From Paludibaculum fermentans (lineage in GTDB: Bacteria; Acidobacteriota; Terriglobia; Bryobacterales; Bryobacteraceae): a stretch of DNA of 64,000 nt. Shown here piece by piece: positions 1 through 8,317 of the stretch; the stretch's first letter is position 1; the number at the start of each line of letters is the position of its first letter. A model generated the notes under the pieces. It made no database searches and was not told the origin of the DNA. It saw only the letters and a program-made list of their open reading frames with translations. The position numbers and the translations under genes are program-made. The stretch is taken from NCBI RefSeq assembly GCF_015277775.1, contig NZ_CP063849.1, positions 310,001 through 374,000 on the forward strand. The letters run 5' to 3'.

Positions 1-1306
1 GGCTGTGATCCTCGATGAAGAGGCGACGAAGCTGGGCGCGGTGGAGACCTGGCAGCACGCCCGGCTCTGCGCCGACCTGTTCCGGAGCCAACGCGACCGC
101 ATCGACGGCGTGCTGGTCTGCCTGCCCAACTTCGGGGACGAGAAAGGTGTGGCGGATACGCTGCAGTTGTCTGAGTTGAACGTGCCCGTCCTGGTGCAGG
201 CCTATCCGGACGACCTCACGCAACTCAGCGTGGAGCGGCGGCGCGACGCCTTCTGCGGCAAGGTCTCGGTCTGCAACAATCTGCGCCAGTACGGCATCGC
301 CTATTCGCTCACCCGCCGTCACACCGTGCATCCGCTGACGGACAGCTTCCGCGCCGATCTCCGCAATTTCCTGGCGGTCTGCCGCGTGACCAAGGGCCTG
401 CGCCGGGCCCGCATCGGTGCGATCGGCGCGCGTCCGAATGCCTTCAACACGACTCGTTACAGCGAGAAGCTGCTGCAGTCGGCCGGCATCAGCGTCAACA
501 CCATCGATCTCTCTGAAGTCTTTGGAGCCGCGGAGAAGATTCCCGCCGACGACGTGCGCGTCAAGAACCACCTGGAGCGCATCCGCGGCTACGCACCGTG
601 CGGCGATACGCCCGCCCGCTCCATGACGCAGATGGCGCGCCTGGCGATCGTCCTCTCCGATTGGATGGCGAAGTATGATCTGCAGGCCACAGCGATTCAA
701 TGCTGGACGTCGATGCAGAGCAATTTCGGCATCAATCCCTGCACCGTGATGAGCATGATGAGTGAGCAACTCCTGCCCAGCGCCTGCGAGGTGGACATTA
801 CGGGTGTCGTTTCCATGTACGCTCTGCAGCTTGCTTCCGGCACGCCCAGCGCCCTGGTGGATTGGAACAACAACTACGGCGACGACGATGACAAGTGCGT
901 GATGTTCCACTGCGGCAACTGGGCCAAGAGCTTCATGCCCGACATCATCATCAGCACGGCGCCGATCCTGGGCTCGACGTTGGGCGTCCAGAACACTTAC
1001 GGCGCTCTGTCGGGCCGGACACCAGCCGGACCGCTGACGTATGCGCGAGTCAGCACGGACGACCGCGAAGGACGGATCCGGGCCTATGTTGGGCAAGGGC
1101 AGTTCACCGACGATCCGCTGGCCACCTTTGGCAGCCGGGCGGTCGTGCATGTGCCGGCGCTACAGAATCTGATGCGCTACATCTGCCGCAACGGCTTCGA
1201 GCACCATGCCGCGATGAATGCGTCACACTCGGCCGACATCCTGACAGAGGCCTTCGAGACGTACCTCGGCTGGTCGACATACCATCACGGGGCGGCAAAC
1301 GCCTAA
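1..1306 (+). CDS. L-fucose/L-arabinose isomerase-like protein, 5' truncated
   Basis: The frame is open from the left edge and about 433 residues are visible, against roughly 470-500 in the family, so the N-terminus probably lies outside the window. The visible part has the layered alpha/beta fold of FucI/AraA-like ketol isomerases. It includes a central QCWTSMQ segment, an EVDITG segment matching the metal-ligand Glu/Asp region, and a late NASHSAD segment that could supply the metal-binding His. Such enzymes convert aldoses to ketoses in the cytoplasm. The neighbouring rhamnosidase, fucosidase and galactosidase genes fit a role in deoxyhexose catabolism. The exact substrate cannot be read from sequence. 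The stop overlaps that of the convergent rhamnosidase gene by 3 bases. Confidence 0.8.
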   Translation, partial: AVILDEEATKLGAVETWQHARLCADLFRSQRDRIDGVLVCLPNFGDEKGVADTLQLSELNVPVLVQAYPDDLTQLSVERRRDAFCGKVSVCNNLRQYGIAYSLTRRHTVHPLTDSFRADLRNFLAVCRVTKGLRRARIGAIGARPNAFNTTRYSEKLLQSAGISVNTIDLSEVFGAAEKIPADDVRVKNHLERIRGYAPCGDTPARSMTQMARLAIVLSDWMAKYDLQATAIQCWTSMQSNFGINPCTVMSMMSEQLLPSACEVDITGVVSMYALQLASGTPSALVDWNNNYGDDDDKCVMFHCGNWAKSFMPDIIISTAPILGSTLGVQNTYGALSGRTPAGPLTYARVSTDDREGRIRAYVGQGQFTDDPLATFGSRAVVHVPALQNLMRYICRNGFEHHAAMNASHSADILTEAFETYLGWSTYHHGAANA

Positions 1307-2925
1307 CCAGCCGTGCGGCCCAGTTGCAGCCCGCGCAGGAAGTAGGACGGCGTGCAGCTCCACGCGTGGCAGTAGCTATTCACGAGGATGCTCTTGTAGG
1401 GCGACAACATGGGATCGGACGGATCGTAGATCTCCCAGAACGTGTCCGCGCCGGCGGCCACCATGCCGCCCCAGTAGCTGCTCAGCAGGTCGAGCGCCTC
1501 CTTGCGCAAGCCGCTCAGCAGCATGGCTTCCACCATGTAGTGGTAAAGGTAGGGCGTGCCCGGCCGCACCGCATCCGGCATCTTCATCGCATTGCGCAGG
1601 GCTACCGCGCCCATCTCAGGCGTGGCGAGGCCTGACATCACCATCCAAGCCTGCGAGGCCCAGGATACCTGCCCCTGCGGCCCGCTGACGAAAACGTTGC
1701 GTGCGGAATCGAAGAAGCGCGTTCGTCCGGCGGCGGTCATCCTGTGGATCAATGCCTGATACTTCGCCGCATCCGCCTGCTGCCCGGCATGCCCGGCCAG
1801 TTCCACTGCCTGCTTCAGGCAGAACAGCAGTACCCCGTGCATGGAGGCGGTCTTCTCCAGTTCCTCGCGCCAGTCGATGAAGATCCACCAACCGCCCGGA
1901 TCGGCGAACAGGCCATCGGCGTTGATGAACTGACTGACCAGTTCGACCTGCTTGCGGACCACCGGCCACAGTTCCCTGGCGGTTTGCTGGTCCTTCGCCG
2001 CTTTCACGTAATCGAGCAGAGCCGCGATGTAGAGCACTGCGTAATCCATGATGAATTGGCGTCCGCACTTTGGCCCCGGGTCATCGTAGACACAAGCCGC
2101 CACCAGGCCGTCCTCGCGAGGCAGGCCGGCGAAGAGATAGAGACAGCGTTTGACCAGATCGAAGTTGCGGAAGGAGACGTAGTTCGTCAACGCCTGCAGG
2201 CGCAGATCGCCCACCCACAATCGGCGATCGCGGCGGGGACCATCCTCGAAGACCGTCTGCATACAGTCGCGTAGCGTATTCAGGCTTACGCGGTCGATGG
2301 AGCGCAGCGCCTCCGGTGTGCCAGCGGGCAGCGGCGCCGGCTCCATTATGGCCGAGGTGACGGCCCGCGCCTCGATCCGCTCGAAATGCACGGCGAAGTT
2401 CGGCGATGTGTCGATGACATCGAACTTCACCCAACGGAATGCATGGCGGCGGGGCACCTCGACGCGGCGCGGCAGGAAGTCGACGTTGAGGATCTCATCC
2501 GGCAGCCACGCGCGGCTCAGCGTTCCGGTGTAGGACTCCAGCGGCACAGCCACATCCGCGGGAGCCTCTCCAAATGTGACCCGCAGGCGCACCGGGGAAT
2601 CCACCGCCTCGCCAGTCCCGCTCAGTTTGAAAGAGACGTACCCGGCCATGTGCCGGCCGAAGTCGACGATGAAGCTGTCGCCGCGCTTCAGCGGTCTCTG
2701 TGCCAGCGCCGCCACCTGTTCAGTGACTTCCATCTTCCAGTGGAGGAACGAATCGGGCGCGGGCTGCGGACGCACGATGGCGACCGGCGTTACCAGCGTC
2801 TCTTTCAGCTTCGGCTTCAGCGATTCGGCGATGCGGATCCAGCGCGCCTCGGGCGCCTCATTGCCAGTGTGTTTGGCGGCCTGGGGAGTTAGCGCGGCGG
2901 CCTGGAGGAAGGTACGTCTCTGCAC
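1303..2925 (-). CDS. GH78-like alpha-L-rhamnosidase (six-hairpin glycosidase)
   Basis: This is a 540-residue protein starting at a GTG, with an N-terminal [13 protein letters not shown] stretch resembling a twin-arginine export signal. A beta-rich N-terminal part (about residues 60-190) precedes an (alpha/alpha)6 barrel. The segment [14 protein letters not shown] near residue 230 matches the GH78 DxPxRxExxxWxGD catalytic-acid region, although the usual Cys and Glu are changed. Later [13 protein letters not shown] and DTFWEIYDP segments are also typical of bacterial rhamnosidases. It would release terminal L-rhamnose from oligosaccharides outside the cytoplasm. The length is short compared with classical 900-residue enzymes, so accessory domains are missing. 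Exact specificity is inferred. Confidence 0.8.
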   Translation of the reverse strand: MQRRTFLQAAALTPQAAKHTGNEAPEARWIRIAESLKPKLKETLVTPVAIVRPQPAPDSFLHWKMEVTEQVAALAQRPLKRGDSFIVDFGRHMAGYVSFKLSGTGEAVDSPVRLRVTFGEAPADVAVPLESYTGTLSRAWLPDEILNVDFLPRRVEVPRRHAFRWVKFDVIDTSPNFAVHFERIEARAVTSAIMEPAPLPAGTPEALRSIDRVSLNTLRDCMQTVFEDGPRRDRRLWVGDLRLQALTNYVSFRNFDLVKRCLYLFAGLPREDGLVAACVYDDPGPKCGRQFIMDYAVLYIAALLDYVKAAKDQQTARELWPVVRKQVELVSQFINADGLFADPGGWWIFIDWREELEKTASMHGVLLFCLKQAVELAGHAGQQADAAKYQALIHRMTAAGRTRFFDSARNVFVSGPQGQVSWASQAWMVMSGLATPEMGAVALRNAMKMPDAVRPGTPYLYHYMVEAMLLSGLRKEALDLLSSYWGGMVAAGADTFWEIYDPSDPMLSPYKSILVNSYCHAWSCTPSYFLRGLQLGRTAG

Positions 2926-3017
2926 GCGAACAGAATATCAGGAAAACCAGCCATTTCAGTCCGAAATACGATTGCCTGGCGCCGGCCTGCACGCCTGCCG
3001 GGCCATAATAGGAAGCC

Positions 3018-3674
3018 ATGACGCGCACGCTCGCTCTCATCCATACCAGCCCAATGCTCGTGCCCATGTTCGATACGCTCTGCGCCCGGATCCTGCCCGA
3101 CTGGAGGATCTTCCACATGGTTGACGAGAGCCTGATTCGCAACACGATCGCGGTGGGCCGCCTGGACAAGCCGACGACTCGCCGCATGGTGGCGCAGATC
3201 CAGTCCGCCTTTGAAGCCGGCGCCGACGCGGTGCTGGTCACCTGCTCCTCCATCGGACCTGGTATTCCCGTCGCGAGGCAGCTCTTCGACGGGCCCATCT
3301 TTCGCATCGACGAGGCCATGGCCGCACAGGCGGTCTCGATCGGGCGCCGCGTGGGCGTGCTGGCGACCTTGGGCACGACGCTCGAGCCGACGATTCAGCT
3401 GATTCGCGATACCGCCGCCTCACAGGGGCGTGATTGCGAAGTGATTTCAGACTGCTGTGAAGGCGCCTTCGAAGCCGTACTGCGCGGCGATACGGAAACG
3501 CACGACCAGCGCGTGCGCGCCTCGCTGGATGCCCTGATGCCCAAGGTGGATGTCGTAGTGCTGGCGCAGGGCTCGATGGCGCGCGTACTCGCCGCCATTC
3601 CGCCGGAGTCGCTCAGCGTGCCCGTCTACAGCAGCCCTGAACTGGCTATTCAGCAGATCCGCTCAACCCTTTAG
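3018..3674 (+). CDS. Asp/Glu/hydantoin racemase family protein
   Basis: This 218-residue cytoplasmic protein has the two-lobed racemase fold. The first catalytic Cys is present in VTCSSIG (about residue 76). The second lobe has VVLAQGSMARV (about residue 180), where classical racemases carry the second catalytic Cys in a GCTG-like motif. One Cys of the usual pair therefore appears to be replaced, which may mean decarboxylase-like or otherwise altered chemistry; arylmalonate decarboxylase relatives also use a single Cys. The gene stands alone between the rhamnosidase and a convergent sugar-responsive regulator, so its substrate could be linked to sugar-acid metabolism, but this is only context. 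Confidence 0.75.
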   Translation: MTRTLALIHTSPMLVPMFDTLCARILPDWRIFHMVDESLIRNTIAVGRLDKPTTRRMVAQIQSAFEAGADAVLVTCSSIGPGIPVARQLFDGPIFRIDEAMAAQAVSIGRRVGVLATLGTTLEPTIQLIRDTAASQGRDCEVISDCCEGAFEAVLRGDTETHDQRVRASLDALMPKVDVVVLAQGSMARVLAAIPPESLSVPVYSSPELAIQQIRSTL

Positions 3675-3687
3675 CCGTTGTCGGCTA
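3672..3687. terminator. Short hairpin across convergent stop codons
   Basis: A perfect 6-bp inverted repeat, TAGCCG and CGGCTA with a 4-base loop, sits exactly over the ends of the racemase gene (plus) and the regulator gene (minus). There is no T-tract on either side, so an intrinsic terminator role is only possible. Confidence 0.3.
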
Positions 3688-4827
3688 CATCAGTTCGACC
3701 GGACTTGTCCCATCCAGCGGATACAGCAGATCCACGTTCTGGGGCGTCAGTAACTTATGTGCGACGAAGACCGCGGATGGCACTGGTTTGTGCTCCAGCA
3801 GCCGGACCGCCATGCGGATCAGCTCTTCTCCATAGCGTTCCGGGAAGTAGGCGACGGACCCCACCAATTGCGTACCCCGCCTCCGCAACTCCTGCCGCGC
3901 GGCCAGGGTCCCATTCTGGCCGACAACCGAGCACAACTGCGCGCACCCGGCCTCCTCGAAGGCCCGCAGCGCCGCCAGTGCGCACGGGTCGTTCACCGCA
4001 CCTACGAGAGTCCGCCTCGGCTTCGAGCGGCTTAGGTGCTTGCGCACGACACCCAGGATCTGTTCAAACGAGCCCTTCCCATCCAGATGCACGCACGACA
4101 TGGTGTCGTAGTAGGGCAGTTCGCTGCGCAGCCCGTCCACCGTGCCCGTGATGCGAAGGCGCGGCAGCGGCCCCGCGATGGGGAGTCCCAGCAGCAGCAC
4201 CTGCTCGGCTCCGCCGGGCCAATGCTGTTTCGTCCAGCGTCCCAATGCGCGCCCCGCAATCAAGCCCGCTTCGTAGTTGTTCGCGCCGAAGTAGGTTGCG
4301 CCGGGATGCGGAATCTCAATCGCGATCACCGGGATGTTGGCCTCCTGGAACCGCGCCGCAATCTTAGTGGCCACGCGCTGGTGGGTCTGGAACTCCAGCA
4401 CCAGGTCGACATTCTCGCGGATCAGGTACTCCGCGTTGCGCAGGGCCTCCGCCGCGCTGTAGCGGTTGTTCACCATCACGAGCTGGATATTCTCTTTAGC
4501 CGAGGCAGCACGCTGGATCCCTTCGGTCACCGCGCGCGAAAACTCGGAGTTGGTCTGCTCGGCGAAACCCAGGCGAATGATGCGGGACGAACGCGTGCGG
4601 ACCAGCGAGCGGTACTCACCGCGGCCCACTCGTTCCAGCAACCCGCCCTGGACAAGGCTTTTCAACAGACGGAAGGCGGTCGTGCGCGAAAGGCTGGTGC
4701 GGTCCACCACATCCGGCAGGGCCACCACCTCGCTCTCACTGCGGAAACACTTCAGCACTTCGCAAGCGCGCAGTACTGCCTGCGCCGCGTTGCGGTCACG
4801 CGAGGATGCATCGGCGATCGTGGCCAT
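3685..4827 (-). CDS. Transcriptional regulator: IclR-type HTH plus LacI-type sugar-binding domain
   Basis: The first 75 residues form a winged helix-turn-helix of IclR type (AVLRACEVLKCF, SLSRTTAFRLLKSL, GLLERVGRGEYR). The rest, about residues 80-380, is a periplasmic-binding-protein fold with the order expected of sugar-binding regulators: GFAEQTNSEFS, NNRYSAAEALRNAEYL, VDLVLEFQTH, PVIAIEIPHPGATYFGANN. It would bind DNA as a dimer and respond to a small sugar, probably controlling the glycosidase genes around it. The start at 4827 is preceded by a GGTAAGG sequence; a longer form from 4896 lacks family similarity. The IclR-HTH with a LacI-like ligand domain is an unusual pairing, as LacI proteins normally carry a different HTH. 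Confidence 0.8.
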   Translation of the reverse strand: MATIADASSRDRNAAQAVLRACEVLKCFRSESEVVALPDVVDRTSLSRTTAFRLLKSLVQGGLLERVGRGEYRSLVRTRSSRIIRLGFAEQTNSEFSRAVTEGIQRAASAKENIQLVMVNNRYSAAEALRNAEYLIRENVDLVLEFQTHQRVATKIAARFQEANIPVIAIEIPHPGATYFGANNYEAGLIAGRALGRWTKQHWPGGAEQVLLLGLPIAGPLPRLRITGTVDGLRSELPYYDTMSCVHLDGKGSFEQILGVVRKHLSRSKPRRTLVGAVNDPCALAALRAFEEAGCAQLCSVVGQNGTLAARQELRRRGTQLVGSVAYFPERYGEELIRMAVRLLEHKPVPSAVFVAHKLLTPQNVDLLYPLDGTSPVELM

Positions 4828-5040
4828 ATCCTTACCGTCTCTGAATGAAAATTCCGAGCATCCATAATATTCCATTCCGCGGAATTGCGCAGCCACTCAT
4901 TTGGCGCATGTCTTCACTCCAGTGCACAGGTTTGCATCCGCATCGCCTTCCGCATCGCGGAACTTCGGACCCCTGCCTGCGCAGCCCGTATCCATGCGCC
5001 TCCAGATCCGCTACAGTGTGAAAACACCGCAAGGTACGCC

Positions 5041-7239
5041 ATGTCATTTCTCCGCTGGATTCATCCCCCCCCTTACGCCGCCGCACTGCTCCTGCTGCCC
5101 TGTGTGGGCAGCCTTCTGCCTGCACAGCAGGTCACTGGCGAGCTCAAGCAATGGCATGACGTCGTTCTCACCTTCGATGGCCCGGCAACCAGTGAGTCCG
5201 CCGATCCGAATCCGTTCCTGTTCTACCGGCTCAATGTCACCTTCACCCAGGGCGCCAGGCGCTTTGTCATCCCCGGCTACTTCGCCGCCGACGGCACCGC
5301 CGCCGAGACCAGCGCCACCGCCGGCAACAAGTGGCGCGTCCACTTCGTTCCCGACGAGACAGGCGAATGGAATTACCAGGTCTCCTTCCGCTCCGGCCAG
5401 GATGTCGCTGTGGATCTTAGTCCCGACGCGGGCACTCCTCTCAAACCCGACGGCCTCGCGGGGAAGCTCACCATCGCGCCCTCCGACAAGACCGGCCGCG
5501 ACCACCGCGCGCAGGGCACCCTGCACTACGTCGGTGAGCACTACGCTCAATACACCGGGTCCAAGCAGTACTTCATCCAGGCAGGCACGCAGAGCCCCGA
5601 GAACTTCCTGGCCTACTACGAATTCGACGACACGGTAGATCACGGCGGCGCCGAGAACCGCCTGAAGGACGGGCTTCACCACTTCGAGCCGCATGTTCGC
5701 GACTGGCGTGCCGGCGATCCAACTTGGAAAGGCGGCAAGGGCAAGGGCATCATCGGCGCCTTGAACTACCTCGCGGGCAAGGGCATGAACACCTTCTACT
5801 CGCTGACCATGAACATCGACGGCGACGGCCGCGAGATCTACCCCTGGACCAGCTACGAAGAGCGCGCCCGCTACGACATCTCCAAGCTCGCGCAATGGGA
5901 CCTCGTCTTCTCCCATATGGACAAACTGGGCATGCAGCTCATGCTCATCACCCAGGAAGAGGAGAACGAACAGCTCCTCGGCAAGATGACCGTCCTGCGC
6001 AGGCTCTACTACCGCGAACTGATCGCCCGCTTCGCCCACCATCACGCCATACTTTGGGATCTCTCCGAAGAGATGGACCGCTGGCGCTACTACACCACCG
6101 AGGACATCAAGGCGCTCTGCGAGTACTTCAAGCAGGTGGATCCCTGGCAGCACCCCATCCAGTACGTCCAGTGGAAGGGTGAGTTGCTGGCTGACGACAA
6201 AGGCTACGGGCGCCTCCTCGGCTTCGACGGCTTTGACGGCACGGCGATGCAGCACGATCCCGAGTACAGTCACCCGGCCACCATTAAGTGGGTCGATGCC
6301 TCGGCCAAAGCAGGTCACAAGTGGCTGGTGGGCATCATCGAGATCAATCCCACCAGCATCGGAGTCCTTCCCGACGCCGATGATTACTGGCACGACACGG
6401 TTCGCAAGGCGTCCATCTGGGGCAATCTGATGGCGGGCGGCTCCGGCACCGTCTTCTTCTTCGGCTACGCCCACCCTGACAGCGACCTCGACCTCGAAGA
6501 CTGGCGCAGCCGCGATCACTTCTGGGACATGCTCCACTACGCCCACGAGTTCTTCACGCGTTATCTCCCGTTCCCGCAGATGCGTCATGACGACGACCTG
6601 ACCGCCACCTCCGACGACTATGTCTTCGCCAAACGTGGTGAGATCTACGCGGTCTACCTGCCCAACGGCGGCTCAACCGCGCTCGATCTTTCCGCCGCTC
6701 AGGGTCTGTTCGAGGTGAAGTGGTTTGACCCGCGCTTTGGCGGAGAACTCCAGAACGGCAGCGTGCGGACCATTCAAGGCGGCGGCATTCGAGCGCTCGG
6801 CCTGCCGCCCAACGAACCTAGCAAGGATTGGGCCCTGCTCGTGCGGCCCGCCTCGCCTCCGCTCGACAAAGAGCGCAAGTTCCTCGTCAAACTCAACATG
6901 CCCATCGGCAGCTTCATCAGTAAGGCCGGCGACGCGATCACGGCCTCCATCATCTCGCCAGAGTCCTTCCTGGGCGGCAGCCTGCAAGGCACGGTGGAGC
7001 GTATCTCCAACGCCGACGGCGGAAGCGTCACCATCAGCTTCCGTTCATTGGTTCACAAGGAGCTGACGATTCCCATCACGACTGTCACGACAGGCTTCGT
7101 CAACTCCAAGGGACACAAGGCTGTTGACGACGAAGAACGGCCCACCAATGTGGACAAGGGCGCCTTCCTCACCCCCAAGTCGACCTTCCTTTTGAACGAG
7201 GGTGCCGAGATCAACTTGCTCGTCTCCCCTGGACATTGA
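5041..7239 (+). CDS. DUF5060 / collagen-binding-domain glycoside hydrolase-like protein
   Basis: This is a 732-residue exported protein. The chosen ATG gives a signal peptide (about residues 1-30, hydrophobic YAAALLLLPCVGSLLPA). Residues about 35-150 match the immunoglobulin-like DUF5060 domain (WHDVVLTFDGP, FVPDETGEWNYQVSF). A TIM-barrel-like core follows with GMNTFYSLTMNIDGDG, the HHAILWDLSEEMDRW segment that corresponds to the catalytic region of GH140-like relatives, and QYVQWKG. Near residues 520-610 is a putative collagen-binding domain (KRGEIYAVYLPNGG, WFDPRFGGEL). These proteins act on plant or microbial polysaccharides outside the cytoplasm. The usual Asn of the WNLGEE motif is replaced by Asp (WDLSEE), so activity is uncertain. 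Confidence 0.75.
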   Translation: MSFLRWIHPPPYAAALLLLPCVGSLLPAQQVTGELKQWHDVVLTFDGPATSESADPNPFLFYRLNVTFTQGARRFVIPGYFAADGTAAETSATAGNKWRVHFVPDETGEWNYQVSFRSGQDVAVDLSPDAGTPLKPDGLAGKLTIAPSDKTGRDHRAQGTLHYVGEHYAQYTGSKQYFIQAGTQSPENFLAYYEFDDTVDHGGAENRLKDGLHHFEPHVRDWRAGDPTWKGGKGKGIIGALNYLAGKGMNTFYSLTMNIDGDGREIYPWTSYEERARYDISKLAQWDLVFSHMDKLGMQLMLITQEEENEQLLGKMTVLRRLYYRELIARFAHHHAILWDLSEEMDRWRYYTTEDIKALCEYFKQVDPWQHPIQYVQWKGELLADDKGYGRLLGFDGFDGTAMQHDPEYSHPATIKWVDASAKAGHKWLVGIIEINPTSIGVLPDADDYWHDTVRKASIWGNLMAGGSGTVFFFGYAHPDSDLDLEDWRSRDHFWDMLHYAHEFFTRYLPFPQMRHDDDLTATSDDYVFAKRGEIYAVYLPNGGSTALDLSAAQGLFEVKWFDPRFGGELQNGSVRTIQGGGIRALGLPPNEPSKDWALLVRPASPPLDKERKFLVKLNMPIGSFISKAGDAITASIISPESFLGGSLQGTVERISNADGGSVTISFRSLVHKELTIPITTVTTGFVNSKGHKAVDDEERPTNVDKGAFLTPKSTFLLNEGAEINLLVSPGH

Positions 7240-7249
7240 GAAGATCCAC

Positions 7250-8308
7250 ATGGCAACCATGGATCGTCCAGCAATCCCCTCACGGCGGCAATTCCTTGCG
7301 TCTTCCCTCGCACTGGCGGCGCCCGATGTCGCACCCTACCTGACACCGCACAAGTACGGCAAGCTCGTGCTGGGCCCAGACCCGTCGCCCGACGCCTTCG
7401 ATCACCGCAGCGTCGATTGTCCCTTTGTCTTTCGGCACAAGGGTGAGTTTTACATGACTTACATCGGCTGGGACGGCACCGGCTACCAGACCGGACTCGC
7501 GGCCTCCCGCGACCTCGTCACCTGGCGCCGCCTCGGCTGCATCCTGCGCCGCGATCCGGCCAACCCCATCACCCGCTACAACATCGCCATGAACTGGATT
7601 CTGCGCGACACCCGTCTGCGATCCAAGGGCGAACTCAAGAAGGTGCGCGGCCGCTATCTGGGCGTCTTCCACGCCTACCCGAATGCCGGGTATGAGGAAG
7701 GACCCGCCCTCATCGGGCTCTGCTGGAGCACCGATCTCCTGCATTGGGAAATCGGCGACATCATCCTCAGGCCCGAAGACGGCGCCGATTGGGAGCGCGG
7801 CGGCCTCTACAAACCCTGTCTCGTCGAGGAACAGGGCACCTACTATTTGTTCTACAATGCCAAGTCGCGCAACCTGCCCAAATCAGAAGGAGGCGGCTGG
7901 CGGGAACAGACCGGTGTCGTCACCTCGACTGACTTGAAGACCTGGAAGCGCTACGAATCGAACCCAATCGTGCGCAACGGCCCGGCCTGCAGCCCCGACC
8001 AGCGCTTCGCCAGCGACCCCTGCGTCGTCACCGACGGCAAGCGCTGGCTGCTCTTCTACTTCGGACTTGACGCCAAAGGCAAGGCCCGCGACCTGCTGGC
8101 GCTGGGCGATGATCCATATCACTTCACCAAGTCCGACCAGATCCTGATCGATGTCGGACCGCCCGGCACGGTCGACTCGACTTACGCGCACAAGCCCTCG
8201 GTGATCGTTCACCAGGGCGACCTCTATCACTACTACTGCGCGGTCTCCGGCAAGTATCCCAACGAGGTCCGCGGCATCTCGGTCGCCCGGTCCCGTCCCT
8301 GGACGTAA
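7250..8308 (+). CDS. Five-bladed beta-propeller glycosidase (GH43/GH117/GH130-like), exported
   Basis: The 352-residue protein starts with RRQFLASSLALAAP, a twin-arginine-like signal, and continues with repeated propeller blades. Recognisable segments are CPFVFRHKGEFYMTYIGWDGTGYQTGLAASRDLVTW, YLGVFHAYP, and GGLYKPCLVEEQGTYYLFYNAKSRN. The Asp in the first blade and the Glu/Asp in later blades are in positions used for catalysis in clan GH-F-like enzymes. The ATG at 7250 lies 10 bases after the stop of the upstream DUF5060 gene with GAGAAG between, so the two are probably co-transcribed. The exact family cannot be fixed by eye. Confidence 0.75.
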   Translation: MATMDRPAIPSRRQFLASSLALAAPDVAPYLTPHKYGKLVLGPDPSPDAFDHRSVDCPFVFRHKGEFYMTYIGWDGTGYQTGLAASRDLVTWRRLGCILRRDPANPITRYNIAMNWILRDTRLRSKGELKKVRGRYLGVFHAYPNAGYEEGPALIGLCWSTDLLHWEIGDIILRPEDGADWERGGLYKPCLVEEQGTYYLFYNAKSRNLPKSEGGGWREQTGVVTSTDLKTWKRYESNPIVRNGPACSPDQRFASDPCVVTDGKRWLLFYFGLDAKGKARDLLALGDDPYHFTKSDQILIDVGPPGTVDSTYAHKPSVIVHQGDLYHYYCAVSGKYPNEVRGISVARSRPWT

Positions 8309-8317
8309 CGCGAGCAG

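Noticed and set aside
5044-6588. Long minus-strand frame of 514 codons opposite the DUF5060 gene
   Set aside because: It mirrors the third-position GC bias of the true gene, with a Val/Gly/Ala/Glu-rich translation and no family.
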